NCBI RefSeq assembly: GCF_003751605.1
Contig: NZ_RJVJ01000001.1
Span: 3,968,001 to 4,032,000 of the forward strand
Source: Kitasatospora cineracea
GTDB taxonomy: Bacteria > Actinomycetota > Actinomycetes > Streptomycetales > Streptomycetaceae
Length of the DNA stretch: 64,000 bases
Reading direction: 5' to 3'
How positions within the stretch are numbered: the first letter of the stretch is position 1; every line of letters begins with the position of its first letter. Below are positions 49,246 through 64,000 of the stretch, piece by piece. The position numbers and the translations under genes were made by a program. Below the pieces are notes generated by a model. It saw only the letters and a list, made by a program, of their open reading frames with translations. It did no database searches and was not told where the DNA came from.

Positions 49246-49744
49246 GGGGGGTGAGCTCGCGGAACTGGCTGGTGTGGAAGACCAGCGGCTCCACGCCCGG
49301 GAACAGCTCCGCCGAGAGCAGCTCCAGCAGGACGATCTCGTGGTCCCCGCCGTCGTACACCGGGCCGACCCGGGCGGTCAGCCACAGCGCGGCGTCGTGG
49401 ATCAGCACCGCGCCGTCGGCCGTCGCCTGCCAGGGCGTGCCGTCGAACCGGTCGCCCGCCCGGGAGGCGAGCTTGCGGCACAGCGCGCCCTGGCCGTGGC
49501 TGAGCACGCTCAGGCCGAGCACCGGGGCCTCGGCCAGCCGGGGCCAGGTGGTGGAGGTGCGGGCCACGCTGACCGCGACCATCGGCGGCTCCAGCGAGAT
49601 CGACACGAAGGAACTGGCCGCGAAGCCGACCGGTTCGCCGTCGCGCAGCGCGCCGATGGCGACCACGCCGGTGGGGTAGGCCCCGAACGCCTGCCGCAGC
49701 GCGCCCGCGTCCAGGGCTGAGGGGTGGTGAACGGTGGTGGCCAT
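49238..49744 (-). CDS. flavin reductase family protein
   Basis: 168 aa, split-barrel flavin reductase. Conserved elements are AFGAYPTGVVAIGA at the start, FAASSFVSISLEPPMVAVSV for flavin binding, and GDHEIVLLELL near the end with the GDH motif. It would supply reduced flavin using NAD(P)H. ATG at 49744 is 49 nt after the monooxygenase gene and overlaps the riboflavin kinase gene. It is the expected partner of the neighbouring two-component monooxygenase. Confidence 0.9.
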   Translation of the reverse strand: MATTVHHPSALDAGALRQAFGAYPTGVVAIGALRDGEPVGFAASSFVSISLEPPMVAVSVARTSTTWPRLAEAPVLGLSVLSHGQGALCRKLASRAGDRFDGTPWQATADGAVLIHDAALWLTARVGPVYDGGDHEIVLLELLSAELFPGVEPLVFHTSQFRELTPHG

Positions 49745-49793
49745 GGCCGGTGCCGTCCTCTCGTGGTGCCGGAAGTGGTACGGGTGGGGCAGG

Positions 49794-51140
49794 TCAGTGG
49801 CGGTGCCGCGCGGCCGGGTGGCCGGCGGGCAGCGCCCGGTCGCCGGAGCCGGTCAGGCGCTCGCGCAGCGACTCGCCGTCCGCGTACTCGCCGCGGAACA
49901 CGCCGCGCTCGCGCAGGATCGGCAGCACCGACTCGACGAACTCGACCGTGGAGGCGGGCTGCACGGTCGGCGAGAGCAGGAAGCCGTCCAGGTCGGCGCC
50001 CTCCGCCAGCGCGCAGATCTCGTCGGCGATCTCCTCGGCGGTGCCGACCACCGGACGGGCGCCCACGCCGTGGGTGTGCCAGTCGGCCAGCACGTCGCCG
50101 ACCGTCTTGCCGGCGAACCGGGCGACCTGGGTCTGCGACATCTCGGTGGACAGCTCGGTCATCGGGGTGTCCGGCGCGTACGAGGACAGGTCCAGGCCGG
50201 TGAACATCGCGTACGAGGCGACGGTCACCTCGGGGCGCTGCGCGTCCAGGATCCGCTGCCAGCGGCGCTCGGCGTCCGAGGTGGTGGCGCCGACCACGCA
50301 GGAGAACGCCGACATCACCTTGACCTCGTCGGCCTTGCGCCCGGCGTTCACGGCCTCGGCGCGGATCGCCCTGGTGTGGCCGGCGAGCTGCTCGACGCTG
50401 CCGCTGCCGACGAACATGCACTCGCCGTGCCGCCCGCCGACCCGGCGGCCCGCCGGGGAGGCGCCGGCCTGGAACAGCACCGGGGTGCCCTGCGGGGAGC
50501 GGGCGGTGTTGCCGAAGCCGTGCGAGCGGAAGTACGGGCCCCGGTGCTCGACCAGGTGCACCTTGGCCGGGTCGGCGAAGCGTCCGGCCTTGTCCTTCTC
50601 CAGCGCGTCCGGCTCCCAGGCGCCCTCCCAGTACTTGTAGACCAGGTCGAGGAAGTCCTCGGCCATCGCGTACCGGTCGTCGTGCGCGACCATGTCCATC
50701 CCGAACGCCTTCACCGCGGTGTCGGCGGTGCCGGTGGTGACCACGTTCCAGCCGAGGCGGCCGCCGGAGAGCTGGTCCAGGGTGGCCAGGCGGCGGGCGA
50801 ACGCGTACGGCGGCTCGACCAGCACCGAGCCGGTCACCACCAGGCCCAGGTCGGTGGTGGAGGCCAGCAGCGCCGAGGCGACCACGAACGGGTCCAGCCG
50901 CGGCAGGTCGAGGGTCTCCTCGGTGGCGATCGGCGGGCGGACCCCGTTGATCTCCGACCAGCCCCAGGCGTCGGCCAGGAACAGGAAGTCCAGCTTGGCG
51001 TCCTCGCACAGCCGGGCCACCTCCTGCCAGTAGCCGAGGGTGTCGAACAGGTGGCGGCGGCTGTCGGGGTGGCGCCAGGTGGCGGTGCCGCTGGCGTTGG
51101 TCTGGGCGTTCTCGAACAGGCCGAGCTTGAGGCTGCGCAT
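49794..51140 (-). CDS. LLM-class FMN-dependent monooxygenase, candidate riboflavin lyase (RcaE-like)
   Basis: 448 aa, the NtaA/SnaA/DszA group of bacterial-luciferase-like monooxygenases. Visible elements: LFENAQTNASGTATWRHPD at the N-terminus, LDFLFLADAWG, TLDQLSGGRLGWNVVTT, and PVLFQAGASPAGRRVGGRHG for flavin phosphate binding. ATG at 51140 is preceded by GGAGAA. Members use reduced FMN from a separate reductase. Lying between a ribokinase and a flavin reductase-riboflavin kinase pair, it is the best candidate for the enzyme that cuts riboflavin to lumichrome and ribose. By sequence alone, other substrates cannot be excluded. Confidence 0.87.
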   Translation of the reverse strand: MRSLKLGLFENAQTNASGTATWRHPDSRRHLFDTLGYWQEVARLCEDAKLDFLFLADAWGWSEINGVRPPIATEETLDLPRLDPFVVASALLASTTDLGLVVTGSVLVEPPYAFARRLATLDQLSGGRLGWNVVTTGTADTAVKAFGMDMVAHDDRYAMAEDFLDLVYKYWEGAWEPDALEKDKAGRFADPAKVHLVEHRGPYFRSHGFGNTARSPQGTPVLFQAGASPAGRRVGGRHGECMFVGSGSVEQLAGHTRAIRAEAVNAGRKADEVKVMSAFSCVVGATTSDAERRWQRILDAQRPEVTVASYAMFTGLDLSSYAPDTPMTELSTEMSQTQVARFAGKTVGDVLADWHTHGVGARPVVGTAEEIADEICALAEGADLDGFLLSPTVQPASTVEFVESVLPILRERGVFRGEYADGESLRERLTGSGDRALPAGHPAARHRH

Positions 51141-51189
51141 GGGTGTTCTCCGTTGAACAGGCAGGCGGTACAAGGGAACTGACGGAGGA

Positions 51190-52092
51190 TCAGGGGGCGG
51201 TGTCGAGCTGCGCCGGGTACGGCATCGAGGACTGCGCGCCGAGCCCGGTGACGGCCAGCGAGGCCGCCCGGACGGCGCGGGCCGCGGCGGCGGGCAGGTC
51301 GGCGCCGCGGGCGAGCGCGTCGGCGAGGGCGCCGCAGAAGGTGTCGCCGGCGCCGACGGTGTCGACGGCGTCCACCACCGGGGCGGGCAGGTGGACGGCT
51401 GGGCGGCCCGGCTGCTTGATCAGCGCCCCGTCCGCGCCGAGCGTGACCACCACGGCCCCGCACGGCAGTCCGGCGCGCTCCAGCAGTGCGCGGGCGGCGG
51501 CGAGGCCGGAGACCGGTTCGGCGCCGAGCAGCGCGGCCAGTTCGCCCAGGTTGGGCACCAGGACGTCGACGGCGGCCAGCGCCGCGGGGGCGACCGGACG
51601 GGCCGGGGCCGGGTTGAGGACGACCGTGCCGCCCTGCTCCCGGGCCCGCAGCACCGCGGCCTCCACCACGCCGGCGGCCACCTCGTGCTGGACCAGCACC
51701 ACCTCGCCGGGCGTGCGGGCCAGCCACTGCGGCAGGTCCTCCACCGAGAGGACGGCGTTGGCGCCGGGGTTGACCACGATGGTGTTCTCACCCGCCCGGT
51801 CGACCACCACCGAGGCGATCCCGGTGCGGGCGTCCGGCGCGGTGAGCACCGCGTCGAGGTCGACGCCCTCGGCGGCCAGCACCCGCCGGATCGGCTCGCC
51901 GTCCGCCCCGACCCGGGCCACCAGGCGGACCTGCGAGCCGAGCCGGGCGGCCGCGACGGCCTGGTTGGCGCCCTTGCCGCCGACGCCCTCGACGAAGCCC
52001 CGCGCGAGCACGGTCTCGCCGGGCCGCGGCAGGTCCTCGACGGTCAGGACGAGGTCGCGGTTGACCGAACCGACGACGGTGATGGACGGCAT
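51190..52092 (-). CDS. rbsK: ribokinase
   Basis: 300 aa PfkB-family kinase. The N-terminal motif GSVNRDLVLTVEDLPRPGET and GGKGANQAVAAARLG bind ribose, and DTVGAGDTFCGAL holds the catalytic aspartate and anion hole. It phosphorylates ribose to ribose-5-phosphate. ATG at 52092 has GAGGAG upstream. It is the first gene of the minus-strand cluster, 49 nt ahead of the monooxygenase. There is no ribose ABC transporter here, which fits a source of ribose inside the cell. Confidence 0.92.
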   Translation of the reverse strand: MPSITVVGSVNRDLVLTVEDLPRPGETVLARGFVEGVGGKGANQAVAAARLGSQVRLVARVGADGEPIRRVLAAEGVDLDAVLTAPDARTGIASVVVDRAGENTIVVNPGANAVLSVEDLPQWLARTPGEVVLVQHEVAAGVVEAAVLRAREQGGTVVLNPAPARPVAPAALAAVDVLVPNLGELAALLGAEPVSGLAAARALLERAGLPCGAVVVTLGADGALIKQPGRPAVHLPAPVVDAVDTVGAGDTFCGALADALARGADLPAAAARAVRAASLAVTGLGAQSSMPYPAQLDTAP

Positions 52093-52111
52093 CTGGGACT
52101 CCTCGGGAGCC

Positions 52112-52131
52112 GTGGGAGATCGATCTCCCAC
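52112..52131. promoter_or_regulatory. LacI-type operator of the ribokinase-flavin cluster
   Basis: GTGGGAGATCGATCTCCCAC is a perfect 20-bp palindrome with a central CG, 20 bp before the ribokinase ATG. Palindromes of this type are bound by LacI-family regulators, and a LacI gene is the divergent neighbour. Confidence 0.75.
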
Positions 52132-52236
52132 ACTCTGGACCAGCACTCACGGGGCGTCAAGTACCCTCGTGCTGCGCATTGCGCCAGCTCAGGCCCGCCG
52201 GGGTGGCACCTGCCGGAACGAGACCCGGCCGACACC

Positions 52237-52310
52237 CTTCCGAGACCGGGAACGCGCCGCGCAGCCCGCGCACCGCTTCCGAGACCCCTTCCGACACCGT
52301 TTCCGAGACC
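52237..52310. repeat. iterated TTCCGAGACC motifs ahead of the lacI-type gene
   Basis: CTTCCGAGACC at 52237, the same at 52276, CTTCCGACACC at 52288 and TTTCCGAGACC at 52300. The last three are exactly 12 bp apart and end 24 bp before the GTG at 52334. Confidence 0.7.
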
Positions 52311-52333
52311 GCTCCGACCGGGGAGGACCCCAC

Positions 52334-53332
52334 GTGACAGCGCCCCGACTCCTCGACGTGGCCGCGGCCGCCGGCGTCTCCCGCGCCACCGCCTCGCGCG
52401 TCCTGGCCGGCACCCCGCGCAACGTCGACCCCGATCTGGCCCGCCGCGTCGAGGAGGCCGCCCAGCGCCTGGGCTACCGCACCAACCACTCCGCGCGGGC
52501 GCTGCGCACCGGCACCACCGGCACCGTCGGCGTGGTCGTCCCCTCGCTCGCCAACCCGTACTTCGTCCAGCTCGCCGACGCCCTCGCCCAGCAGGTCCGG
52601 GCCGCCGGCGGCCAGCTCGTCGTCTCCGACGCGGCCAACTCGCCCGCCATCGAGGCCGAACAGATCGAGACCCTGCTCAGCGGACGCGTCGACGGGCTGC
52701 TGGTCGTCCCGGTCTCCGCCGCGGCCTCCGGCACCGCCGTCCGGGCCGCCGCCGAACGCGCCCCCGTCGTGCTGTTCGACCGCTGGGCGCACGGCTCCGG
52801 CACCGTCGCCGTCACCCTCGACAACGCCGCCGCGATGCGCCTGCTGCTCGACCACCTGGACGCCCTCGGCCGCCGCCGGATCGCCCTGGTCGCCGCCGAC
52901 CAGGCGTCCTCCTCCGGCGCCGAACGCCTCGCCGCGTTCACCGCCGCCCGCGGCGCCGACGCCACCACCGTCCTGCTCCCCAGCTTCACCACCGACGCCG
53001 GCCGCACCGCCGGCCGCCGGATCGCCGAACGCCGCGCCGAGGTCGACGCCGTCGTCTGCGGCGCGGACGTCCTCGCCGTCGGCCTGGTCAGCACCCTGCA
53101 GCGCTCGGCGGTCTCCGTCCCCGGCGAGATCGCCGTCACCGGCTTCGACGACACCGAGATGCTCGAACTCCTCGACCCCCCGATCACCTCCATCCGCCAC
53201 CCGCTCACCGACATGGCCGAACGCGCCCTCACCCTGCTCCAGGGCCCGGCCGCCGACCGCGCCGAGGAGGTCGAGCGCTTCGCCCCGCAGCTGGTGGTCC
53301 GGGCTTCCACGGACGCGGACGCGGGCGCCTGA
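52334..53332 (+). CDS. LacI family transcriptional regulator
   Basis: 332 aa. The LacI HTH with hinge is at 4-60 (LLDVAAAAGVSRATASRVLA), followed by a periplasmic-binding-protein-like effector domain (VGVVVPSLANPYFVQLADAL, GFDDTEMLELLDPPITSIRH). The pocket resembles sugar sensors such as RbsR, so ribose or a related sugar is a likely ligand. GTG at 52334 follows GGGAGGACC. It is divergent from ribokinase and is the expected regulator of that cluster. Confidence 0.9.
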   Translation: MTAPRLLDVAAAAGVSRATASRVLAGTPRNVDPDLARRVEEAAQRLGYRTNHSARALRTGTTGTVGVVVPSLANPYFVQLADALAQQVRAAGGQLVVSDAANSPAIEAEQIETLLSGRVDGLLVVPVSAAASGTAVRAAAERAPVVLFDRWAHGSGTVAVTLDNAAAMRLLLDHLDALGRRRIALVAADQASSSGAERLAAFTAARGADATTVLLPSFTTDAGRTAGRRIAERRAEVDAVVCGADVLAVGLVSTLQRSAVSVPGEIAVTGFDDTEMLELLDPPITSIRHPLTDMAERALTLLQGPAADRAEEVERFAPQLVVRASTDADAGA

Positions 53333-53382
53333 TCGGGCGGGTCGGGTGATGGGGCGTCAACTCGCCCGCCCGGTAAGGCGGT

Positions 53383-53910
53383 TCACACCACCGACGGGCG
53401 GTGCGGGTCCAGTGGTGCGATCCCGTGCTCGTCGAAGAGGCGCTCCAGCGCCTCGTGGCCGTGCGCGCGCCGGAAGGCCGCCTCGGCGGCGGTGATCGGC
53501 AGCAGCCACAGCACCCGGGCGTGGCCGCCGTCCGGCAGCGGGCAGTGTTCGAGTTCCGGGCCGTGCAGGTGGGGCAGGCTGACCAGCAGGTGGTCGCAGG
53601 CGGAGCCGGGCAGCCAGGGTTCGCCGATCGGCAGGCTGTGCTCGACGTCCAGTCGGTGGGTGGCGTGGTACGACGCCACCATGCCGAGCAGGTCGGTGAA
53701 CCGGGGGTCGTCCACCGGCCCGCACAGGACGAACTCCACTACCCCGCACCCGGCCGTCACGTACGACCATCCGCCGCCGCGCGGCCCCGGCCCGGCCGCG
53801 AGGATCCGCGGTCCGGAGCCCGGGGCGGGGGTGGCGGAGCGGACGGGGTGGCCGGTGAAGAAGGCGCGGACGTGCGACTCCACGGCCGCGACGGAGGTGC
53901 TGTCGGGCAT
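53383..53910 (-). CDS. suppressor-of-fused (SUFU)-like domain protein
   Basis: 175 aa. The SUFU-type pattern is visible: YVTAGCGVVEFVLCGPVDDP, ASYHATHRLDVEHSLPIGEPWLPGS and LEHCPLPDGGHARVLWLLPI followed by A-E-x2-F and a C-terminal LERLFDEHGIAPLDPHRPSV. These domains are found in bacterial immunity proteins of polymorphic toxin systems and in single-domain proteins of unknown role. No toxin gene is adjacent. ATG at 53910. Confidence 0.72.
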   Translation of the reverse strand: MPDSTSVAAVESHVRAFFTGHPVRSATPAPGSGPRILAAGPGPRGGGWSYVTAGCGVVEFVLCGPVDDPRFTDLLGMVASYHATHRLDVEHSLPIGEPWLPGSACDHLLVSLPHLHGPELEHCPLPDGGHARVLWLLPITAAEAAFRRAHGHEALERLFDEHGIAPLDPHRPSVV

Positions 53911-53957
53911 GCCGGTGATGTTCGCACACGGCCGGGCCGGGCGTCGCCCGGGGCCCG

Positions 53958-57456
<3,499 letters not shown>

Positions 57457-57480
57457 CCCCAGGGGGGACGACCCACCGCC

Positions 57481-58413
57481 ATGCAGATCGCACCCAAGGG
57501 CGAACAGGCCCGCAGCAACGCCGCCCTGCCCAAGGCCCGCACCCTGATCGAGGCGCTGCCCTGGCTGGAGCGCTTCCACGGCAAGACCGTGGTCATCAAG
57601 TTCGGCGGCAACGCCATGGTCGACGAGGACCTCAAGGCCGCGTTCGCCCAGGACGTCGTCTTCCTGCGCTACGCCGGCCTGCACCCCGTCGTCGTGCACG
57701 GCGGCGGCCCGCAGATCAGCGCCCAGCTCGACAAGCTCGGCCTGGAGTCCTCGTTCACCGCGGGCCTGCGGGTCACCACCCCCGAGACCATGGACGTGGT
57801 CCGGATGGTGCTCGCCGGGCAGGTCCAGCGCGAACTGGTCGGCCTGCTCAACACCCACGGCCCGTTCGCCGTCGGCATGACCGGCGAGGACGCCCACACC
57901 ATGACCGCCGTCAAGCGCTACGCCGTGGTCGACGGCGAGCAGGTCGACATCGGCCTGGTCGGCGACATCGTCAACATCGAGGCCGGCGCCGTGAAGGCGC
58001 TGATCGCCGACGGCCGGATCCCGGTGATCTCCTCGATCGCCCGCGGCACCGACGGCCACGTCTACAACATCAACGCCGACACCGCCGCCGCCGCGATGGC
58101 GGTCGCGCTCGGCGCCGAGATGCTGGTCGTGCTCACCGACGTCGAGGGCCTGTACAAGGACTGGCCCGACTCCGACGACGTGATCAGCCAGCTCAACGCC
58201 AGCGAGCTGGAGGAGATGCTCCCCACCCTGGCCACCGGCATGCTCCCCAAGATGGAGGGCTGCCTGCGCGCCGTCCGCTCCGGCGTGGGCACCGCCCGCG
58301 TCCTGGACGGCCGGGTCCAGCACAGCCTGCTGCTGGAGATCTTCACCGACGAGGGCATCGGCACCATGGTCGTGCCGGACGACGAGAGCACCGTACTGGG
58401 GGGCCTGGCATGA
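57481..58413 (+). CDS. argB: acetylglutamate kinase
   Basis: 310 aa. Glycine-rich GGNAMVD near residue 40, [16 protein letters not shown] near 78 and the [12 protein letters not shown] end motif are present. It phosphorylates N-acetylglutamate and is usually the step inhibited by arginine. ATG at 57481 has AGGGGGGACG upstream. Its stop overlaps the argD ATG (ATGA). Confidence 0.96.
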   Translation: MQIAPKGEQARSNAALPKARTLIEALPWLERFHGKTVVIKFGGNAMVDEDLKAAFAQDVVFLRYAGLHPVVVHGGGPQISAQLDKLGLESSFTAGLRVTTPETMDVVRMVLAGQVQRELVGLLNTHGPFAVGMTGEDAHTMTAVKRYAVVDGEQVDIGLVGDIVNIEAGAVKALIADGRIPVISSIARGTDGHVYNINADTAAAAMAVALGAEMLVVLTDVEGLYKDWPDSDDVISQLNASELEEMLPTLATGMLPKMEGCLRAVRSGVGTARVLDGRVQHSLLLEIFTDEGIGTMVVPDDESTVLGGLA

Positions 58414-59609
58414 GCAACGAGAGCATCAGCGCGCGGTACAAGCACAGCCTGATGAACAACTACGGCACCCCGCGGATCCCGCTGGTGCGCGGCGAGGGCG
58501 CGCTGCTGTGGGACGCCGACGGCAAGCAGTACCTCGACCTGGTCGCCGGCATCGCGGTCAACGCGCTGGGCACCGCCCACCCCGCGATCGTCGAGGCCGT
58601 GACGCGGCAGATCACCACCCTGGGCCACGTCTCCAACCTGTTCATGGCCGAGCCGGCCGTCGAACTCGCGGAGAAGCTGATCGAGCTGTCCGGCCGCCCG
58701 GGCAAGGTCTTCTTCTGCAACTCCGGCACCGAGGCCAACGAGGCCGCCTTCAAGATCTCCCGGCTGACCGGCCGCACCCACCTGGTCTCCCTTCAAGGCG
58801 CCTTCCACGGCCGGACGATGGGCGCCCTCGCGCTCACCGCCCAGCCCGGCAAGCAGGAGGGCTTCAAGCCGCTGCCCGGCGACGTCAGCTACGTCCCGTT
58901 CGGCGACGTCGAGGCCCTGCGCGCCGCCGTCACCACCGACACCGCCGCGGTCTTCCTGGAGCCGATCCAGGGCGAGAACGGCGCCATCCCGCTCCCCGAC
59001 GGCTACCTCAAGGCCGCCCGCGAGATCACCCGCGCCACCGGCACCCTGCTGGTCCTGGACGAGATCCAGACCGGCACCGGCCGCACCGGCCACTGGTTCG
59101 CCCACCAGGCGTACGAGGGCGTCGACCCGGACCTCGTCACGCTCGCCAAGGGCCTCGGCGGCGGCCTGCCGATCGGCGCCGTGCTCGCCTTCGGCCCGGC
59201 CGCCGACCTGCTCGGCCCCGGCCAGCACGGCACCACCTTCGGCGGCAACCCGGTGGTCGCCGCGGCCGGCCTGGCCGTGCTGCGCACCATCGAGGAGCAG
59301 GGCCTGCTGGAGCACGCCACCAAGCTCGGCGAGCGGCTGCGCACCGGCATCGAGGCGATCGGCGACCCGCTGGTCGACCACGTCCGGGGCAAGGGCCTGC
59401 TGCTGGGCATCGTGCTCACCGCGCCGGTCGCCGCCCAGGTGCAGGCCGCCGCCCAGGAGGCCGGCTTCCTGGTCAACGCCGCCGTCGCGGACGCCGTCCG
59501 GCTGGTCCCGCCGCTGGTGCTCACCGAGGAGCAGGCCGACGCCTTCCTCGCGGCGCTGCCCGCGATCCTCCGAACGGTCCGCGAAGCCGCCCCCGACGCG
59601 AACAGCTGA
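58410..59609 (+). CDS. argD: acetylornithine aminotransferase
   Basis: 399 aa class III aminotransferase. The PLP lysine is in [31 protein letters not shown] and [14 protein letters not shown] are the other active-site blocks. ATG at 58410 overlaps the argB stop by 4 nt. Confidence 0.96.
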   Translation: MSNESISARYKHSLMNNYGTPRIPLVRGEGALLWDADGKQYLDLVAGIAVNALGTAHPAIVEAVTRQITTLGHVSNLFMAEPAVELAEKLIELSGRPGKVFFCNSGTEANEAAFKISRLTGRTHLVSLQGAFHGRTMGALALTAQPGKQEGFKPLPGDVSYVPFGDVEALRAAVTTDTAAVFLEPIQGENGAIPLPDGYLKAAREITRATGTLLVLDEIQTGTGRTGHWFAHQAYEGVDPDLVTLAKGLGGGLPIGAVLAFGPAADLLGPGQHGTTFGGNPVVAAAGLAVLRTIEEQGLLEHATKLGERLRTGIEAIGDPLVDHVRGKGLLLGIVLTAPVAAQVQAAAQEAGFLVNAAVADAVRLVPPLVLTEEQADAFLAALPAILRTVREAAPDANS

Positions 59610-59634
59610 GCGTCCTTCAGGAGAATCATCAGTT

Positions 59635-60189
59635 ATGACCGCACCCCGCCCCGAGCACACGACCCCCGCCACCGGCCCCACGCCGCAGGTCCCGCAGACC
59701 CGCACCGCGCGCCACCGGCGGATCGTGGACCTGCTGACCCGTCAGCCCGTCCGCTCGCAGAGCCAGCTCGCCAAGCTGCTCGCCGACGACGGACTCGTGG
59801 TCACCCAGGCCACCCTCTCCCGGGACCTGGACGAGCTCGGAGCGGTGAAGATCCGCAACCGGGACGGCGCGCTCATCTACGCCGTCCCGGCCGAGGGCGG
59901 GGACCGCACCCCCCGCGCTCCCATGGGCGAGTCCGCCAGCGAGGCCCGGATGGCCCGGCTGGCGGGCGAGCTGATGGTCTCGGCCACCGCCTCCGGCAAC
60001 CTGGTGGTGCTGCGCACCCCGCCGGGCGCGGCCCAGTTCCTGGCCTCGGCGATCGACACCGCCGAGGTGTTCGAGATCCTCGGCACCATCGCGGGCGACG
60101 ACACGGTGCTGCTGATCAGCCGCGACGCGGCCGGCGGGCAGGCGCTCGCCGACCACCTGATGCAACTCGCCCAGGCCAAGTCGCAGTAG
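59635..60189 (+). CDS. argR: arginine repressor
   Basis: 184 aa. A 20-residue Pro/Thr-rich N-extension precedes the winged helix (about 25-95, [20 protein letters not shown] and [14 protein letters not shown]). The C-terminal hexamer and arginine-binding domain contains [18 protein letters not shown] at 59635 follows AGGAGAATCATC. It is the last gene of the argC operon and the expected repressor of argC and argG promoters. Confidence 0.96.
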   Translation: MTAPRPEHTTPATGPTPQVPQTRTARHRRIVDLLTRQPVRSQSQLAKLLADDGLVVTQATLSRDLDELGAVKIRNRDGALIYAVPAEGGDRTPRAPMGESASEARMARLAGELMVSATASGNLVVLRTPPGAAQFLASAIDTAEVFEILGTIAGDDTVLLISRDAAGGQALADHLMQLAQAKSQ

Positions 60190-60225
60190 TTCCCGCCCGT
60201 TTCAAACCCGCTGTGCGGTACTGGT

Positions 60226-60261
60226 TTGTGAACTCATACGCGGTGGTGCATACTTATGCCT
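60226..60261 (+). promoter_or_regulatory. argG promoter with ARG-box-like sequence
   Basis: TTGTGA (60226-60231), 17-nt spacer, CATACT (60249-60254). TGCATACTTATGCC over the -10, plus AACTCATACG upstream, are ARG-box-like, as at argC. Confidence 0.6.
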
Positions 60262-60300
60262 AACGCCGCATGGAACCTGTGTTTGTGAATGGAGATAGCC

Positions 60301-63004
<2,704 letters not shown>

Positions 63005-63048
63005 GGAGGGCCCCCGCCGTTCCCCGGGCCCCCGCCCGTCTTCCGGCC

Positions 63049-63054
63049 TACGCT
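63049..63054 (+). promoter_or_regulatory. candidate leaderless -10 element of the FAD oxidoreductase gene
   Basis: TACGCT ends 6 nt before the ATG at 63061 and no ribosome binding site lies between, the pattern of a leaderless actinobacterial transcript. Confidence 0.5.
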
Positions 63055-63060
63055 GGATCC

Positions 63061-64000
63061 ATGTCCAAAGCAGCCGCCGCGCTCGCCGAGGGGTTCCGGG
63101 GCGACATCGTGGTGCCCGGGGACGCGGACTACGACGCGGCCCGGGCGGTGTGGAACGGGGCGGTGGACCGGCGGCCCGAGGTGATCGCCCGGTGCACCGG
63201 CGCCGCGGACGTGCTGCAGGCCGTCGCGGTGGCCCGGGAGCACGGCCTGCACGTCGCGGTGCGCGGCGCGGGCCACAGCCTGGCCGGGCTCGGCACCTGC
63301 GACGGCGGGATGGTGGTCGACCTGTCGCGGCTGACGGGCGTCCGGGTCGACCCGGCCCGCCGGCTCGCCCGGGCCCAGCCGGGGGCGACCTGGGGAGCGT
63401 TCGACCACGAGACGCAGGCGTTCGACCTGGCGACCACCGGCTCGCCCTACTCGGGCTCCGGCGTCGCGGGGACGACGCTCGGCGGCGGGCTCGGCTGGCT
63501 GGCCCGGTCGTACGGGCTGACCTGCGACAACCTGGTGGAGGCGGACGTGGTGACCGCCGACGGGCGGTTGCTGACGGTGAGCGCGGCGGCGCACCCGGAG
63601 CTGTTCGCCGGGCTGCGCGGGGGCGGCGGCAACTTCGGGGTGGTGACCTCCTTCACCTACCGGCTGCACCGGGTCGGGCCGCACGTGCTGTGCGGGGCGG
63701 TGTACGTGCCGGTGGAGCTGCTGGCGCCGACCCTGGCCGCGGTGCGGGACTTCATGGCGGCCGCGCCGGACGGCCTGACGGTGATGGTGGAGTTCGGGCG
63801 TCCGCGCGGCATGCCGCAGCTGCCGGCCCGGACCATGCTGCGGATCGGCCTGTGCTGGTCGGGCCGCGCCGACCGGGGCCGGGAGGCGGTGGCGCCGCTG
63901 CGCGCGCTGCCGGGCGTGGTCGCGGACACCGTGCAGACCCGCCCGTACCCGCTGTGGCAGAAGATGCTGGACGTGGACCGGGGGCCGGGCGCCGGGAACG
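63061..64000 (+). CDS. FAD-binding oxidoreductase, BBE-like (3' end outside window)
   Basis: At least 313 aa, open at the window end. The FAD-binding PCMH domain has RGAGHSLAG, where the histidine usually binds FAD covalently, and [20 protein letters not shown]. The second covalent-link cysteine of bicovalent members is not seen at the usual place ([10 protein letters not shown] instead of a C-containing motif), so attachment through histidine alone is likely. [13 protein letters not shown] closes the FAD domain. Family members oxidise sugars, alkaloids and polyketides, so the substrate is open. ATG at 63061. Confidence 0.87.
   Translation, partial: MSKAAAALAEGFRGDIVVPGDADYDAARAVWNGAVDRRPEVIARCTGAADVLQAVAVAREHGLHVAVRGAGHSLAGLGTCDGGMVVDLSRLTGVRVDPARRLARAQPGATWGAFDHETQAFDLATTGSPYSGSGVAGTTLGGGLGWLARSYGLTCDNLVEADVVTADGRLLTVSAAAHPELFAGLRGGGGNFGVVTSFTYRLHRVGPHVLCGAVYVPVELLAPTLAAVRDFMAAAPDGLTVMVEFGRPRGMPQLPARTMLRIGLCWSGRADRGREAVAPLRALPGVVADTVQTRPYPLWQKMLDVDRGPGAGN

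Overview
The window is chromosomal DNA of a very high-GC actinomycete, most likely a Streptomyces/Kitasatospora-type member of the Streptomycetaceae. Grounds: the gene content and order (argCJBDR-argGH, infC-rpmI-rplT, a DUF881/sbp/GarA/FtsR block), frequent GTG starts, strong third-position G/C bias, and 23S and 5S rRNA of actinobacterial type. The genus is inferred from text alone; no search was run.

Layout. 1-2335: 3' part of a 23S rRNA, 5S rRNA and the rrn terminator. 2392-13723: a conserved envelope, cell-cycle and metabolism block: CDP-alcohol phosphatidyltransferase, a nucleotidyltransferase-phosphomannomutase fusion, DUF881-sbp-DUF881, a GarA-like FHA protein, FtsR, bifunctional nuclease, a second MerR regulator, a YdcF/SanA protein and DinB. 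Much of this order matches the mycobacterial pgsA2-...-garA-ftsR-...-gcvB region, but gcvH is absent. 13846-19996: MFS exporter, PRC-barrel/DUF2382 stress protein and gcvP behind a tandem glycine riboswitch. 20252-28510: translation genes (DUF1844, infC-rpmI-rplT, TrmH-type methyltransferase, PAS histidine kinase, pheST). infC appears to start at AUC and has a leader of about 350 nt containing an intrinsic terminator.

28664-47654 is a mixed accessory region: MFS protein, secreted GH46 chitosanase with a CsnR-type operator, a lipoprotein, 3-hydroxyacyl-CoA dehydrogenase, SDR, PanE-like reductase, a Tat/lipobox deacetylase-like protein, EamA exporter facing a MocR regulator, rhomboid protease, a RlmG/RsmC-like methyltransferase, ADP-ribosylglycohydrolase, orphan beta-ketoacyl synthase, decayed gene ends, a TioE-like MerR regulator facing an erythromycin-esterase-family gene, and a repeat-rich LRV/HEAT protein. 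Three apparent single-base frameshifts cluster at 38.2-38.9 kb.

47733-53332 is the most interesting part. A LacI-type regulator faces a compact minus-strand cluster of ribokinase, LLM-class FMN monooxygenase, flavin reductase and stand-alone riboflavin kinase, followed by a PnuC-like vitamin transporter. These are the four enzyme types described for bacterial riboflavin catabolism (Rca; riboflavin to lumichrome plus ribose). A perfect 20-bp palindrome lies in the ribokinase promoter region, and a 131-bp tandem repeat lies just upstream of the transporter.

53383-64000: two small-domain hypothetical genes (SUFU-like and beta-propeller-like), then the arginine genes argC-J-B-D-R and argG-argH with ARG-box-like promoters, and a BBE-type FAD oxidoreductase cut by the window end.
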